From: Lingula anatina
Taxonomy: Eukaryota > Brachiopoda > Lingulata > Lingulida > Lingulidae
DNA: 64,000 nucleotides
Direction of reading: 5' to 3'
Assembly: GCF_001039355.2 (NCBI RefSeq)
Contig: NW_019776090.1
Location: 52,329-116,328, forward strand
The notes beneath the pieces were generated by a model. It was given only the letters and a program-made list of their open reading frames with translations, ran no database searches and was not told where the DNA came from. Every line of letters begins with the position of its first letter. Position 1 is the first letter of the stretch. The position numbers were made by a program, and so were the translations under genes. Shown here piece after piece: positions 22,441-35,302 of this stretch.

Positions 22441-24720
22441 TGTCCCTTTCTTTTGCCGTGATGTACATTCATAATGATTTGCCAACTCTGTCTTCAATAC
22501 ATCTCATATAAAGCATAGGCCTATTGAAACGGATAAACGGATGTCAATTTAAGTACATAGTTTATCAGTAGGCCTATATGCTTGGCATGGTCTCAGTAAT
22601 CTTTACCTGTTACAATACAACTGCGCTAATTAAGATGTGTATAATAGAAAAGACGCAGAGACAGGATGGTGGTAAAGAAGATGGTCTATGGGATATTCAC
22701 CCCCTTAGATTTACATAATCATCCACTGTAAAATCTATCAAGCTTCAATATTAAAATACATGCAACTTCATCATATAACTTCTCTCAAGATTTCAAACAG
22801 CCTGGGAAGCATGTAATCAACTACTGAAATTATTTAAGTCCGACCTTGAGCATGCTCTTATTATAATGGTCTTCAGGGATGGATCCATGATTATTTGAAA
22901 GGAGGGTTGTTTTTTTTTAATTTTCTATTCATTTTTTTTATAATGACAAACCTTGGATGCATAGCCGACCCTTGCTCCCTTGGCGTTGGGGTAGAATTTA
23001 TTATTCTTTTTATTTTGAGTTTTGGAAGGCAAAAGGTGCCATTTGGCACGGTTTAGAACTATGATTCAGCTAGCTAAATTCTAATTTTATTACAAGGTCA
23101 CTGGAAAAACCTTTTTTTTTTCAAAATCCGAAAAAGGGGGGGGGGGGTCACTCATAAATCCTCCACTGGTCTTAAAACCTTTGTAGAGAGCATTTTACTA
23201 TATAAAGAAGATGTTATGCACAGCATTAAGTAGGGCATTGATTATCAGTTGGGAAAGACCAACATGTTCCTAACAGTACACAGAGGTATATAAACCATTT
23301 ACTTTATCATCTCTAATAAGGAAAAGAATACCGCAGTTCGCTAGGCACTGTGCCCGCACTAAATTTCTTTTTGTCTCCACATATATTGGGCACTATCTGG
23401 AAGAAAGGCTCAGAGAGGAAGAGCAAATGTAACTTACTCTGGCACCATCATTAATGATACTGATTGCAAACAAGTGAGACCCTTGTAATGATGTGACAGA
23501 AACACCTCTGATCTAAACATGGTGCTGCCAAAGGGCGAGAAGCACACAAACGAAACGGGGTGCCTCGATATGAAACCAGACAACTTTTGTGTTTTTAATC
23601 TCCAAATACTTTTAAAAATCAATAAAGATAATAAATAGGCCGTCTACAAGAATCTATTATATCGTATCTTTTATATTAATTCTTATTGAATATCACAATG
23701 ATAAACGAGTCGCCTTTTGATGTACGCCCGGCTATGACCTCTATTAAAAAATATCCTTTTTTTTAGATTACAAATTGTATCGTACTGTTTGGTTCCATAG
23801 CCTCGCTTTCAGAAATTAGAATAGGCGCTCCAAAATCGTAAGACGAAGTAAAAATTTTTATATTGACCGAGTTCGCCACCCAATAAGAATATCCTTACAG
23901 CATTATCTGCAATTAACCTTCTTACGATTTTTAATGTATTTTGCAATATAATTTTCAATCTGCCCGATGAAGAAATATATTAATCAAGAGTGGGGGAGGG
24001 GTGGAAAATCCCCTTGGGGCCACATATAACACTATAAATGCGAAGGGAATCCCCCTTACAATAACGGCAAAATGAATGTTAATCAGGAAAGTCCGATGGA
24101 TTTGCTTTTTAAACATACAATCGACAAAAATTTTCTAATGTGATTTCTCAAAACAACACCAGAAAGCAAATTAAATCAAATCAACCAGACGGTAAACACC
24201 GGCAGGCTTTGTCAATTTCACCATTTGTTTATTTCAAACAGAGTACTTTTCGCGCATGCGCAGTAGTTTGAGACCTGTGCTAGGGCGAGAGATGAATACT
24301 AAAAAGATCATCAAAACAATCCCTCATTTCAAAAAGTGGATGACGCATTACATGCGCAAACCAAACCAAAATAAAGAGCCTTCGCTGTATTTCTGTAAAA
24401 CATCGTATATTGACTGGCGAGAAACTTTGAAACAAACATTTCCAATTTGTACGTTGATGTCGTTAATTCGCAGTGCTTGTTCTCGGAGGACGATTATACG
24501 CAAACAGGTACATTACGGACGCTAAGAGGCATCTTCAAAAAGTGATGGTTTGCAAAGTTTGACTCTCGATTTGTACCGCTCACGATGACACATAAAGCAG
24601 TGTAATAAACACTTCACGTTAAATGACCATTCAAGAAGGGAGTACGCTAGAAGGTTGTGAAAATGATTGTACACGTTGCGCAATCGACACTCATTAGCGA
24701 CACGAAAGCGTGAGCCGCGA
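22440..24720. other. Intergenic stretch without recognisable genes
   Basis: AT-rich, with a G run at 23133-23146. From about 23700 to 24700 there is a GC-richer segment with CpG-containing words and short frames on both strands. It joins directly onto the repeat array at 24720 and may be the promoter region of an element. No domain is visible. Confidence 0.35.
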
Positions 24721-26449
24721 GCACTCATTTTATGCTCCTGGGACGAAGGTTGGGGGACGGGAGCATATGGGGTACGTACGGGGTCTGATCTCGTAATTAT
24801 CTCATGTATAGATCTGTGACCAGGTTTTCCCGCTGCTTGATTCACATCGCTAAAGACATAAAGACAGAAATTAAATTCTTCACCCTTAAACCCTTTACTT
24901 AAAATGCTCATTTCAAAAATATATTAAATTGTCCGCACAGAAAATCCATTCTGCCCTCAACGTAGACTCTACAATATGCATTGCAGGCATCAAGGAGAAA
25001 ACTTCCATTACATGAAAAATAAAAATATAAATTAGACCTATTTCTATAACATAAATATATAGATAGAGTTTTTTTAAATTTAGGTGTGACCTTCCTGTCT
25101 GAGAGCTTAGCGTCAAATGAACACAGCTCTAAATGCCGCATGCGCAGCACTACTAATATTGTGTCACTACAAAGCGAGAGTCTCCTGCGCAACCATGAGT
25201 GTCTCTGCAACTGCAATTCATTAAATTCAAAGTCGTTGAAATATATTTTATGAACAGTGGCTTTCAGAGGCATTGGTGCCCGCTATTCCACACTAACGCA
25301 CCCCACGCCTTGGTTTATGTCTCTGTATCAAATACAGCAGCAACCACACTAAGGTTCTATTGTCAAAACGCGTTATGTCAATACCGCTGCATGACTTTCA
25401 TTCAAACGATTCAATTGACTAAGTTCACTTTGGGTCAACCTAGCAATACCGTGTTATTATAAGGCAAATATCGCTCGAAATCACGACAGTTCGATAACTA
25501 AAATGTTAGTAATGAACAGATAAGTGTTTATGACATAAGAGCTTGATGCTAAGATAGAGATAGCGCATATTACTGGATCAAAGGAATCGATTTTGGAAAT
25601 ATGTGAGGAACTGTAAATATTTTATGAAGCAGCACTTTTTACGTCAACAACATCACCTGACAACTTTTGACGGGCGCCATTTTATTTACCTCCCCAGAGA
25701 AATATCTTGACGGGATTCAAGGACAAAAGTCATTTTAAAAACTTAATGTAAAGAAGACCTGTCCTAGTAAAGTGAAAAGATGAGTGAAAAAACCAGTGAG
25801 TGAGAATTCACCGCATAAAGAAGCCCACTGGCATTTTATTCACCTTCCCAGAGAAAAATCTTGACGGAATTCAAGGACAAAGGTCACTTTCAAGACTTAA
25901 TGTAAAATATGACTTGACTTTAGCATGTGAACTGTACTTGAAAGCCTGCAAACGTTGGTTTTATCTGCAGTGTAGAGACAATCTTGAATTGATGACGTTT
26001 TTGTCAAGAATTGGTTGTGAAATCGGCCACTGAACGTTCGAGATTTAAAAGGTAGAGTATGAGGCTTATATCTATAATATTAAGGCTTTCTACTACATCT
26101 ATATATAATTATTTTCAAAAAAAAAAATTCATCTTACAAAACATTGCAAGTTTCAATTTACTTCAAGCTAACATATAAAAATACGTCCTACCCACACTGG
26201 ACAATAGAAGTGTCACCCCTACTGAACCAATACTTTGGGGGAGATAGATTACTGTGGAATGACATGCTCCTGGTATCATTTTATTAACATCAAATTTCAC
26301 AAAAGAAACGGTTCTGACTAAACAATTCAACTGTATCGCTATTCTGACATTGCTTATATTCCGCCTCTTCAGGTTTATAACTTTGATTACTCTGATTCAG
26401 GGTGTGAAACTTCTATTGTCCAGTGTGTGTACATATACCGGTACCTTGG

Positions 26450-26483
26450 CACACACACAGGCACACACACACACACACACACA
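26450..26483. repeat. CA microsatellite 1 in repeat array
   Basis: CA tract after GTACCTTGG, ending in an ambiguous base at 26484. Equivalent tracts in the same place of sibling units are at 27394-27416, 29120-29143 and 30737-30788. Confidence 0.9.
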
Positions 26484-29400
26484 NAAAAGGGGCGGTTCTT
26501 TCGAACCCCCCGAACCCCCTCTGGCTACGGGCCTGGTTTATATGGCATAAGGACTTGATGCTAAGATAGAAATAGCGAATTTTACTGGATTCAGGATATC
26601 AATCTTGGAAATATGTGAGGAACTGTAAATATTTTGAGATTCGGCATTATATACGTCAACAACGTCACCTGGCAACTTTCGACGGGCGCCATTTTATTTA
26701 CCTCCCCAGAGAAAAATCTTGACTGAATTCAAGGACAAACGCCATTTTAAAGACTAAATATAAAATATAACTTGACTTTAGCATGTGAACTGTACTTGGC
26801 AACCTGCAAACGTTGTTTTTATCTGCGGAGTAGAGACGATCTTGCTTCGATGAAGACTTTTTAAGAATTGGATGTGAAATCGGCGGCTGAAAGTTCTAGG
26901 TTTTAAAAGTACAGTATGACGCTTATTTTTACCCCGTCCTAATCTATTGTGAAATCGGCCTCTGAATGTTCGAGATTTTAAAGTTACAGCTGTACAGTAT
27001 GAGGCTTATATCTAATATTAAGGCTTGCTACTACATCTATATATAACAATTTTCAAAAAAAAAATTTTCATCTTACAAAACATTGCAAGTTTCAATTTAC
27101 TTCAAGCTAACACAGAAAAATACGTCCTACCCACACTGGACAATAGAAGTGTCACCCCTCATTAACCAATACTTTGGGGGAGATAAATTCCTGGGGAATG
27201 ACATGCTCCTGGTATCATTTTATTAACATCAAATTTCACAAAAGAAACGGTTCTGACTAAACAATTCAACTGTATCGCTATTCTGACATTGCTTACATGT
27301 ATATTCCGCCTCTTCAAGTTAATAACTTTGATTACTTTGATTCAGGGTGCGAAACTGCTATTGTCCAGTGTGTGTACATATACCGGTACCTTGGCACACA
27401 CACACACACACACACATGAAAAAATTAAGATCTTTTTCTAATAATCTTTTCCCACCTTTTACACTATCTGTAAGTAAATTATTTATGTTGTAATAATCAT
27501 AACGTTTTTACATCTCCGCCCCAACAGAACTAGAAAACACGGTATTGAGATTTATAACTGGTATGAGGCAGGTCGTTTTTATTATGTTGCTGGAATGATG
27601 CCCGGGGTTTGATAGTGAAGACACTTATAAGTTTTTTATCTGTAAAAGATCATAAAGTTTTGTATTAGTTATCAAATGTTAACAAGTCTTTAACTGTTAG
27701 ATTTCATTATCGTTGTTTATATATATATATTGTTAATGTCTGAGTGTCAGAGGAGTGAGTGAGAGGGATGTTTAAATAGTCATTGATCAAATTGTATTTT
27801 ACTTTTTACTTTATTTTACTTTGGAGAAATCCAATTTAAAAACTTCATCCAGGCTTTAGATTTTATGGCATAAATGCAGCTACCAATCGGCCTTATGTCC
27901 TTAAACAATGATTGAAAACAAATCCCAGAACAGTACCTTATATTATCTTAAGTGACGCTTTATTAAATGCATGTTTATAAAAGAGTGGCTTTCAGACACA
28001 TATTGGTGCCCTCTATTCCACACTCACGCACCCCACACCTTGATTTCTCACGTGGATCACGTGTACAGGACATGTCCCTGTGTTAAGAACAGCAGAAATT
28101 GCACAAAGCTTTTACTTTCAAAGCGCTTAATGTCAATACCGTTGCATGCTTTTCATTAAGACGACTCAATTGACTAAGTTCACTTTAGGTCAAACAACAA
28201 TATCGTGTTATTATTAGGCAAACTTCGCTCAAAATCGGCAAAGTTTGCTAACTCACAGTTAGTTTATATGGCATAAGGACTTGATGCTAAGATAGAGATA
28301 GCGTATTTTACTGCATCCAGGGAATCAATCTTGGAAATATGTGAGGAACTGTAAATGTTTTGAGATTCGGCATTATATACGTCAACAACGTCACCTGGCA
28401 ACTTTCGACGGGTGCTATTTTATTTACCTCCCCAGAGAAAAATCTTGACGGAATTCAAGGACAAACGCCATTTTAAAGACTTAATATAAAACATAACTTG
28501 ACTTTAGCATGTGAACTGTACTTGGCAACCCGCAAACGTTGTTTTTATCTGCGGAGTAGAGACGGTCTTGCTTCGATGAAGACTTTTTAAAAATTGGATG
28601 TGAAATCGGCCGCTGAACGTTCTAGGTTTTAAAGGTACAGTATGAGGCTTATTTTTACCCCGTCCTATTCTATTGTGAAATCGGCCACTGAACGTTCGAG
28701 ATTTTAAAGTTACAGCTGTACAGTATGAGGCTTATATCTAATATTAAGGCTTGCTACTACATCTATATATAACAATTTTCAAAAAAAAAAAAAAAATTTC
28801 ATCTTACAAAACATTGCAAGTTTCAATTTACTTCAAGCTAACACAGAAAAATACGTCCTACCCACACTGGAAAATAGAAGTGTCACCCCTACTGAACCAA
28901 TACATCGGGGGAGATAAATTACTGTGGAATGACATGCTCCTGGTATCATTTTATTAACATCAAATTTCACAAAAGAAACGGTTCTGACTAAACAATTCAA
29001 CTGTATCGCTATTCTGACATTGCTTATATTCCGCCTCTTCAGGTTTATAATTTTGATTACTCTGATTCAGGGTGCGAAACTGCTATTGTCCAGTGTGTGT
29101 ACATATACCGGTACCTTGGCACACACACACACACACACACACATGAAAAAATTAAGATCTTTTTCTAATAATCTTTTCCCACCTTTTGTACTATCTGTAA
29201 GTTAATTATTTATGCTGTAATAATCATAACTTTTTTACATCTCCGCCCCAACAGAACTAGAAAACACGGTCTTGAGATTTATAACTGGTCTGAGGCAGGT
29301 CGTTTTATTACATATGTATGTTGCTGAAATGATGCCCGGGGTTTGATAGTGAAGACACGTAATATTTTTTTTATCTGTTTTACAGGTAGATCATTAAATG

Positions 29401-30104
29401 TTTTGCATTAGTTATCAGATGTTAACAAGTCTTTAACTGTTAAATTTCGTTATCGTTGTTTATATATACTGTTAATGTCTGAGTGTTGGTGTGAGGAGTG
29501 AGTGAGAGAGATGTTTATTTAGTTAATTATCTAATTGTATTTTTCTTTTGGAGAAATCCAATTAAAAAACTTCATCCAGGCTTTAGATTTTCTCGACTAA
29601 ATGCAGCTACCAGTCGGCCTTATGCTTTTAAACAATGATTGAAAACAAATCCCAGAACAGTACTCTTATCTATCTACATGTATCTCTTATCTATATAATC
29701 TAAAGTGACGCTTAATTAAATACATGTTTATAAAGAGTGATTCCAGACGCATTGGTGCCCGCTATTTTACACTCACGTACTCCAATCTTAGATTTCTCAC
29801 TTGGTTCACGTACACAGCACATGCCCCTGTGTTAAGTACAGTTTCAGCAGCAACCATACAAAGGTTCTATTGTCAAAACCCGTAATGTCAGTACCGATGC
29901 ATGCCTTTCATTCAAGCGATTCAATTGACTAAGTTCACTTTGGGTCAACCTAGCAATACCGAGTTATTATAAGGCAAATATCGCTCGAAATCGCTAAAGT
30001 TCCATAACCAAATTGTTAGTAAAGAACAGATCAGTGTATATGACATAAGGATTTGATGCTAAGACAGAAGTACTACATACAGGGTAATTGTTACTGGGTC
30101 AAAG

Positions 30105-30272
30105 CAGGGGCGGATTTAGGCCGTCTTCTGGGTCTTCTGGAAGACGGTCAGATTTTCATGTTTACATTGACGGGTGTCTAATTTTTTCTGTCGAAAGACG
30201 GTCAAAAATGGAGGACGAATCAACAAAAATAATTTGGAAGACTGTCAGAAAATTTATCTGGATCCGCCCCTG
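30105..30272. mobile_element. 168-bp hAT-like MITE inserted in a PLE repeat unit
   Basis: The element starts CAGGGGCGGATTTAGGCC and ends CTGGATCCGCCCCTG, which are inverted. CAAAG is present on both sides (30100-30104, 30273-30277). Sibling units without the insertion read GGATCAAAGGAATC at this site, giving a natural empty site. The ends resemble hAT-family termini, but the duplication is 5 bp rather than the usual 8. Confidence 0.75.
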
Positions 30273-30751
30273 CAAAGGAATCAATCTTGGAATTATAAGA
30301 GAAATGCGTGAAACTGAAAATATTTAATGACTCAGCATTATTTACGTAAACAACATCACCTGACGACTTTCGACGGGCGCCATTTTATTCACCATCCTAG
30401 AGAAATATCTTGACGGCATTCAAGGACAAACATCTTTTTCAAGACTTAAGATAAAATAGGACTTGAATTTAGCTTGTGAATTGTACTTTGCAACCTGTAA
30501 ACGTTGTTTTTTTTCTGCGGTGTAGAGACGATCTTGCCTTGATGAAGTTTTTTCAAGAATTGGTTGTGAAATCGGCCACTGAACGTTTGAATTTTTAAAG
30601 GTACAGTATGAGGCTTATATCTAAGATTAAGGCTTGCTACTGCATCTAAATATAACTATTTTCAAAGCTTTATTTTTCATCTTAAAAAACTTGAAGCCAA
30701 CAAAGAAAAGTACGGCCTACATATACCGGCTCCTTGGCGCGCGCGCGCGCG

Positions 30752-30791
<40 letters not shown>

Positions 30792-31555
30792 GATCCTTTT
30801 CAGAAATCTTTTCCAACCTTTTATACTATTTTTAAAGAAATTATTTACGTTGCAATAATCAAAACTTTTTTACATCTCCGACCCAACAGAACTAAAAAAA
30901 AAAAACGGTTCTAAGATTTATAACTGGTCTGAGGCAGGTCGTTTTATTATGATGCTGAAATGATTCTTCATCGGTTATGTAGTGAAAATAAGTGTAATCT
31001 ACATTTTAAACAAAAAACGGGGCTGCATCAAAAAGACTTTTACAAAATTGTAAATCAATTTTATTTTTCTCGACTTCTGATATGGTTCGTGTACGGCATC
31101 AATAATTTGGTACTCAATTGAAGTTTCAATAGAGCAGACCCCCCTCTACCACGAATTCGTTTGAATGCCTCTGACTCATCAAGACATGACGTCAGTGAGA
31201 ACTGCTCTTTGACAGTACTTTGTACTCTAAACTTAAATTGTGTGATCAAATGTAATATCACATGCAAAAGAAAGCTTGGAAAATATGATATCAATCAACA
31301 TTTCTTCGATTTTCAAACATTTTTATACGTTATTTTATGCTTTACATGTACATGTAATTTGATTACGTATATTAACGTAAGTACGTAAAAAGCGTGTTGT
31401 TACATGTGCCCCTGTATGTGTTCTTTAATTGCTTTGGTTATTCTCTCCATACCTGTGTCTGTCTGTGATTATGTTCAGCTTTGTCTACAGGTAGATTTTT
31501 AACCCGAAAAAATGGCAAATATGACAGAAAAATACTTCACAAAATGAAGTTTTCA

Positions 31556-31601
<46 letters not shown>
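31556..31601. repeat. AAT trinucleotide microsatellite
   Basis: About fifteen uninterrupted ATA/TAA units next to a PLE tail. Confidence 0.95.
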
Positions 31602-31648
31602 GATGATCTCAATATGGGGAAAGGTCCGTATTTTGTGTCCTTAATTTA

Positions 31649-31770
31649 AAAACACAAAGGACAAAGAATAAAGTGTAGCTTGTCTTTACTCAACAGCAAA
31701 TATTGTACAGTAAAATATTAGCTGTTGAGTGAAGACAAGTTACTTTATTATTTGTCCTTTTTAGTGTTTT
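31649..31770. repeat. Long inverted repeat, tail-to-tail PLE ends
   Basis: AAACACAAAGGACAAAGAAT...CAACAGCAAATATT (31649-31704) is mirrored by AATATTAGCTGTTGAGTGAAG...TTTGTCCTTTTTAGTGTTTT (31714-31770), leaving a loop of about 9 bases. The arms are about 55 bp with several mismatches. Confidence 0.75.
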
Positions 31771-31792
31771 CAAATTTCCCAATGTTTTTTTT

Positions 31793-31820
31793 TTTCAGTC
31801 CTTAGGATCATTTTCATCAG
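31793..31820 (-). other. Hammerhead-like core in the array PLE tail
   Basis: Reverse strand reads CTGATGA, an imperfect stem with the TCC-TAA-GGA pairing, then GAAA. Both conserved blocks are intact. Confidence 0.35.
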
Positions 31821-31839
31821 GGAATGAGTATATCCAGGT

Positions 31840-32195
31840 GAATAACCTCTATCCAGGAGATACACTACCTACTGTCTTAAGAAAGGCTAGTATAGGTCCG
31901 GGAGGATGGCCCCAGCATTTCTGCTGAGACTGGTCCCTGTCTCCTTGATGTGTATGGCTTCTAGGGTTATTGTTGTTTTTTCTTGTATCACTGTGAAACA
32001 CTTTGATTTTTTCCATTATATGACCATATGGTACTTTGAGTCTAAGTTGTTCCCCACGATGCCTCACATTTGTGATGTTTTGCTATATGTATCTCTCACA
32101 CACTGATTTTCCCGTTTCATCTACATTTATGTTTATATCATCAGATCCTTTACATTCTACCCAAATAGAAAATCCTGCATTTTTCACTGTGCATT
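31840..32195 (-). pseudogene. PLE GIY-YIG remnant in the array
   Basis: Collinear with 5985-6328. The minus strand can still be followed as WVECKGSDDININVDETG and an AIHIKETG-like tail, interrupted by stops. It marks the end of a PLE copy. Confidence 0.5.
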
Positions 32196-32529
32196 CCGGA
32201 TGAAAAACCTGCTTTACTAGACATGTTCAGGATCTACTTGTTCAAAGTCCGCTGTAAACCTTCAAACACCCTCAGTGTAAGGAAATGCGGTGTACTGCCG
32301 TAAAATGATAGTGAATTAATTGGTCGGAAAGGGAAGGAATTGATCTTTACAGAGGGGGAATTACTTAAGATATGATCAGTTCAAGGAAAGGTTTTGGAAT
32401 ATAATAAATTATGTCACGTTCACAAGCTGTGCGTAGAGAAAGAAATGAAAAAAAAATGAATATTGAAAATGAAAAAATGAAAAAATTGAACTCCCTTTTA
32501 GTCCAACCTAACTTAAATGGTTACTAAAT

Positions 32530-32960
32530 AATAATAAGGAAGGAAACCTTTCTACTTAATTCCAAACTCAAAGGAAATATAAGGATAAAAGATGCAGAAA
32601 CTTGCTCCTTCTGTAGCGAACACCCTGAAGCTCTTCAACTGTTATATACTGAATGCAAAGTAATTGCTCCTCTGTGGGTAAAAACCCAAGACTGGATCCA
32701 ATAGTAAACTCGACAAATACTACAAGTGACAGCAACTGGCATAATGCTATAGGGATTCCAAATATGAATTTAAATGTGCTTAACAATTTGCCGACTTTAA
32801 CCAAATTAAGTATATATAAATGTAAAATGATAAACATTACACCACATTTAGAGAATATAAGAATAGAAAAGAGATAGGCCTATATCGCATAAAGAAATAT
32901 AAGTATAGGAAACATGACAATAGACAAATTTAATAAGAAATAGAAAAAGCTGCACCCTCT
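32530..32960 (+). pseudogene. C-terminal fragment of a non-LTR retrotransposon (L1/Tx1-like)
   Basis: One frame reads LNSKLKGNIRIKDAETCSFC, then SEHPEALQLLYTECKVIAPLW and a stop. This is the cysteine-histidine segment found at the C-terminus of L1/Tx1-type ORF2 proteins (CxxC...H...C then PLW). The expected His is gone. Downstream LENIRIEKRIAY also fits the tail. It is a 5'-truncated, inactive copy inside the PLE array. Confidence 0.65.
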
Positions 32961-33564
32961 CTTCTAGGACTGATATTTTCTTGCTGCGTATTTTCCCTGT
33001 CGGGAAAAGACACTTATGAGTTTTTTGTTTGTATTAGATTATAAAGTTTTGTATTATTTATCAAATTTAAGCAAGTCTTTAACAGTTGGGTTTTCAACAT
33101 ATCGTTGTTAATATATGTTGTATATATACATTTATATTGTAAATGCCTAAGTTTTGGTGTGTGAAAGAGGAGTGAGTGAAAGAGATATTTATTTATAAAA
33201 CACTACTTCTCATTTGGAGAAATGCAATAAAAAATCTTTATCCAGTCTTAATATTTTATCGACAAAAGGCAGTTACCATTCGGCCTTATGCCATTAAACG
33301 ATGATTTAAAACAAATCCCAAACCAACACCATATATAATCTAAAGTGACGCTCAATTAAGTACTTGTTTATAAAGAGTGACTTTCAGGCGCGTTGGTGCC
33401 CGTTATTTCATACTCTCGTACCCCACGCCTTGATTTCCCACGTGAATCACGTGTACAGAACATGTGTTGAGTACAGCGGCAACTACACAAAGGTTACATT
33501 GTCAAAGTACGTAATGTCAATACCGCTGCATGTTTATAATTAAAACGACTCAATTGACTAAAAC

Positions 33565-33615
33565 CTGCGTCACACTGCGCTTGCAACCCTTTGGCAACCT
33601 CTTTGCAACTTCAGT
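33565..33615 (+). mobile_element. Harbinger-type terminal fragment
   Basis: GCGTCACACTGCGCTTGCAA and the following GGCAACCTCTTTGCAAC match the left end of the element at 6329-7213. The rest of the element is missing. Confidence 0.65.
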
Positions 33616-33779
33616 TACCATTATCATAAAACATAATATTTTTGGGAAAAAACACACACAAAAAAAAAAAAAAAACATAAATTGCATTTGTTCGTAAGAT
33701 TTTACACAAAGTGTCCAGGTTTACATATGTATCGTATTTTTAACTTACGAAACCAATAAAGTTAATAAGAAGCACTGTG

Positions 33780-33782
<3 letters not shown>

Positions 33783-33834
<52 letters not shown>
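33783..33834. repeat. T52 homopolymer
   Basis: Uninterrupted run of 52 T. It could be the A tail of a minus-strand retroposon, but no body was recognised to its right. Confidence 0.9.
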
Positions 33835-33839
<5 letters not shown>

Positions 33840-33983
33840 TCATGGTTAAATATACTGAAACCCTGAATGTTGCATCGCTGCATGTCATTTAAATATTGGG
33901 AAGCCATATTTTCTGAGTAAACAATGAAACAAATACACGGATGCAGAGAAAACGGAAATGAAAATAATTTAATCAGCAATGTA

Positions 33984-34410
33984 TAATCACTCGGACCGCC
34001 CGGGGACACGTCTGTTAGCAAAAGGGTTAAATTTTGCTGTGGCTTCTAAGGCTACCCGTGAACTACCGGTGGATATCATCGTACAGACGGAGCTAATTCA
34101 TACAATCTAACATCCTTCCAGTGCTTGGTATACTACAAGGATTAGAATGTAAAAAGTACACTAGGCGCACGACCTTTCACGATTTATTTACGTTGTATTG
34201 TAAGTGGTTAACGCATGGGTTCATCAATCACACATGGAATTGACGGCCATCTGATCTCGAAAGTGTACAGGCAGGCCACTTATACCAACCATTACTTAAA
34301 CTTCCAGGTGCACCGTCCGCTACACCGATATCAGAAACTGGGGGTCGCAAGAACTTGACCAAGACATTGATGGATGAGGCACACACTGTGCGTGGTAACC
34401 CGTCAGGACA
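33984..34410 (+). pseudogene. PLE reverse-transcriptase fragments, plus strand
   Basis: 33984-34095 encodes SDRPGTRLLAKGLNFAVASK and a following ELPVDIIVQTEL, which resembles the N-terminal part of PLE reverse transcriptases (LLxKGLNFA). 34227-34360 encodes GHLISKVYRQATYTNHYLNF then HRPLHRYQKLGVART, the VYRKPTHTDxYL / HPLxxKxxVVRTL region near the RT thumb. A frameshift precedes LMDEAHTV. Most of the RT palm is missing. Confidence 0.65.
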
Positions 34411-34829
34411 GGACAGCAGTGGCCAGCTGTGAGCCAACAGTTACAGTCAGTAAAAACAGCAGGTGATCATCCCTTATTGTAAAAGAATTTCAGAGAAAGT
34501 GTGCAAGATCTACATAAAGCATAATGCCAACACGGCTTTTAGACACCAGTGCACATTAAAACTACCCCTTGTGGCACCCAAGGACCCCCCACCCCAATAA
34601 CAACGTTGCCATGAGCTCCCTAGAGATCTTAATGTTATGGTTTTGTTTTTTGATAAAGTTAGAGATACTCCGTTCTTCTCTGCTGATGTTATCCATCGGT
34701 TTTTTTTTAATGATTTGTATATACATATTAGTATATTTTGCTATCTATACCGTGATCTTCGACGCACACATGCTCGGAATTTACGGAACGAGTAACTAAG
34801 TAGATAAATGTTAGTGCTAGGAATGGCTA

Positions 34830-35160
34830 TGGTAGTGGTAAATACTCTTCCGGTATTTGGTTTATTCGTAGGTTGTGACTAATATGGGCGTTAGTGATAA
34901 AAGATCTCGCAGACCGTTTATAAGGCTTGCGATCTCCGCACGCAGGTCTGTAGCAACTTTTAAGATTTAAAAATCCACCTCGTTGTTGCCAAGATTTCTG
35001 CATGCTAGCTCCGTCTGTACGATGATATCCACCGGTAGTTCACGGGTAGCCTTAGAAGCCACAGCAAAATTTAACCCTTTTGCTAACAGACGTGTCTCCG
35101 GGCGGTCCGAGTGATTAATTACCCGTTTTGAGCTGGCAGCCACTAAAAAATCCACCATCT
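34830..35160 (-). pseudogene. PLE N-terminal fragment, minus strand
   Basis: The minus strand reads RVINHSDRPETRLLAKGLNF, then a further 30 residues to a stop, then in another frame TDLRAEIASLINGLRDLLS. 35006-35117 is an inverted near-identical copy (one visible mismatch) of 33984-34095. Confidence 0.65.
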
Positions 35161-35302
35161 ACTCTCATTAGTCTGATGGCAACCTACGTCCAGATTGAAC
35201 ATAAGCCAACGGCCAGAAATTTTTTCGGCTAGTGTTTGATAATTTTCATATGTGATCCAACTACCAAGCTTAGAACGTGTATGCTCATGAAATAGTGTTT
35301 AA

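Larger units (their letters stand above)
24720..33560. repeat. Nested array of PLE-associated repeat segments
   Basis: Segments of the same body as copies 1 and 2 recur in register. The GACTTGATGCTAAG-type landmark falls near 25535, 26550, 28277 and 30048, and the ACCTTGGCACACA landmark near 26446, 27388, 29115 and 30733. The unit 26535-28262 is followed by a close copy at 28262-30010 (period about 1.73 kb). The array ends with a PLE tail (31395-32195), a LINE fragment and another partial unit (32990-33560). Confidence 0.7.

Noticed and set aside
24256-24525. 89-codon frame, basic and Cys-containing
   Set aside because: No recognisable domain or splice sites; adjoins a repeat array and overlaps an antisense frame of similar length.
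30088-30327. 79-codon frame
   Set aside because: It spans a MITE inserted in a repeat unit and is a chance product.
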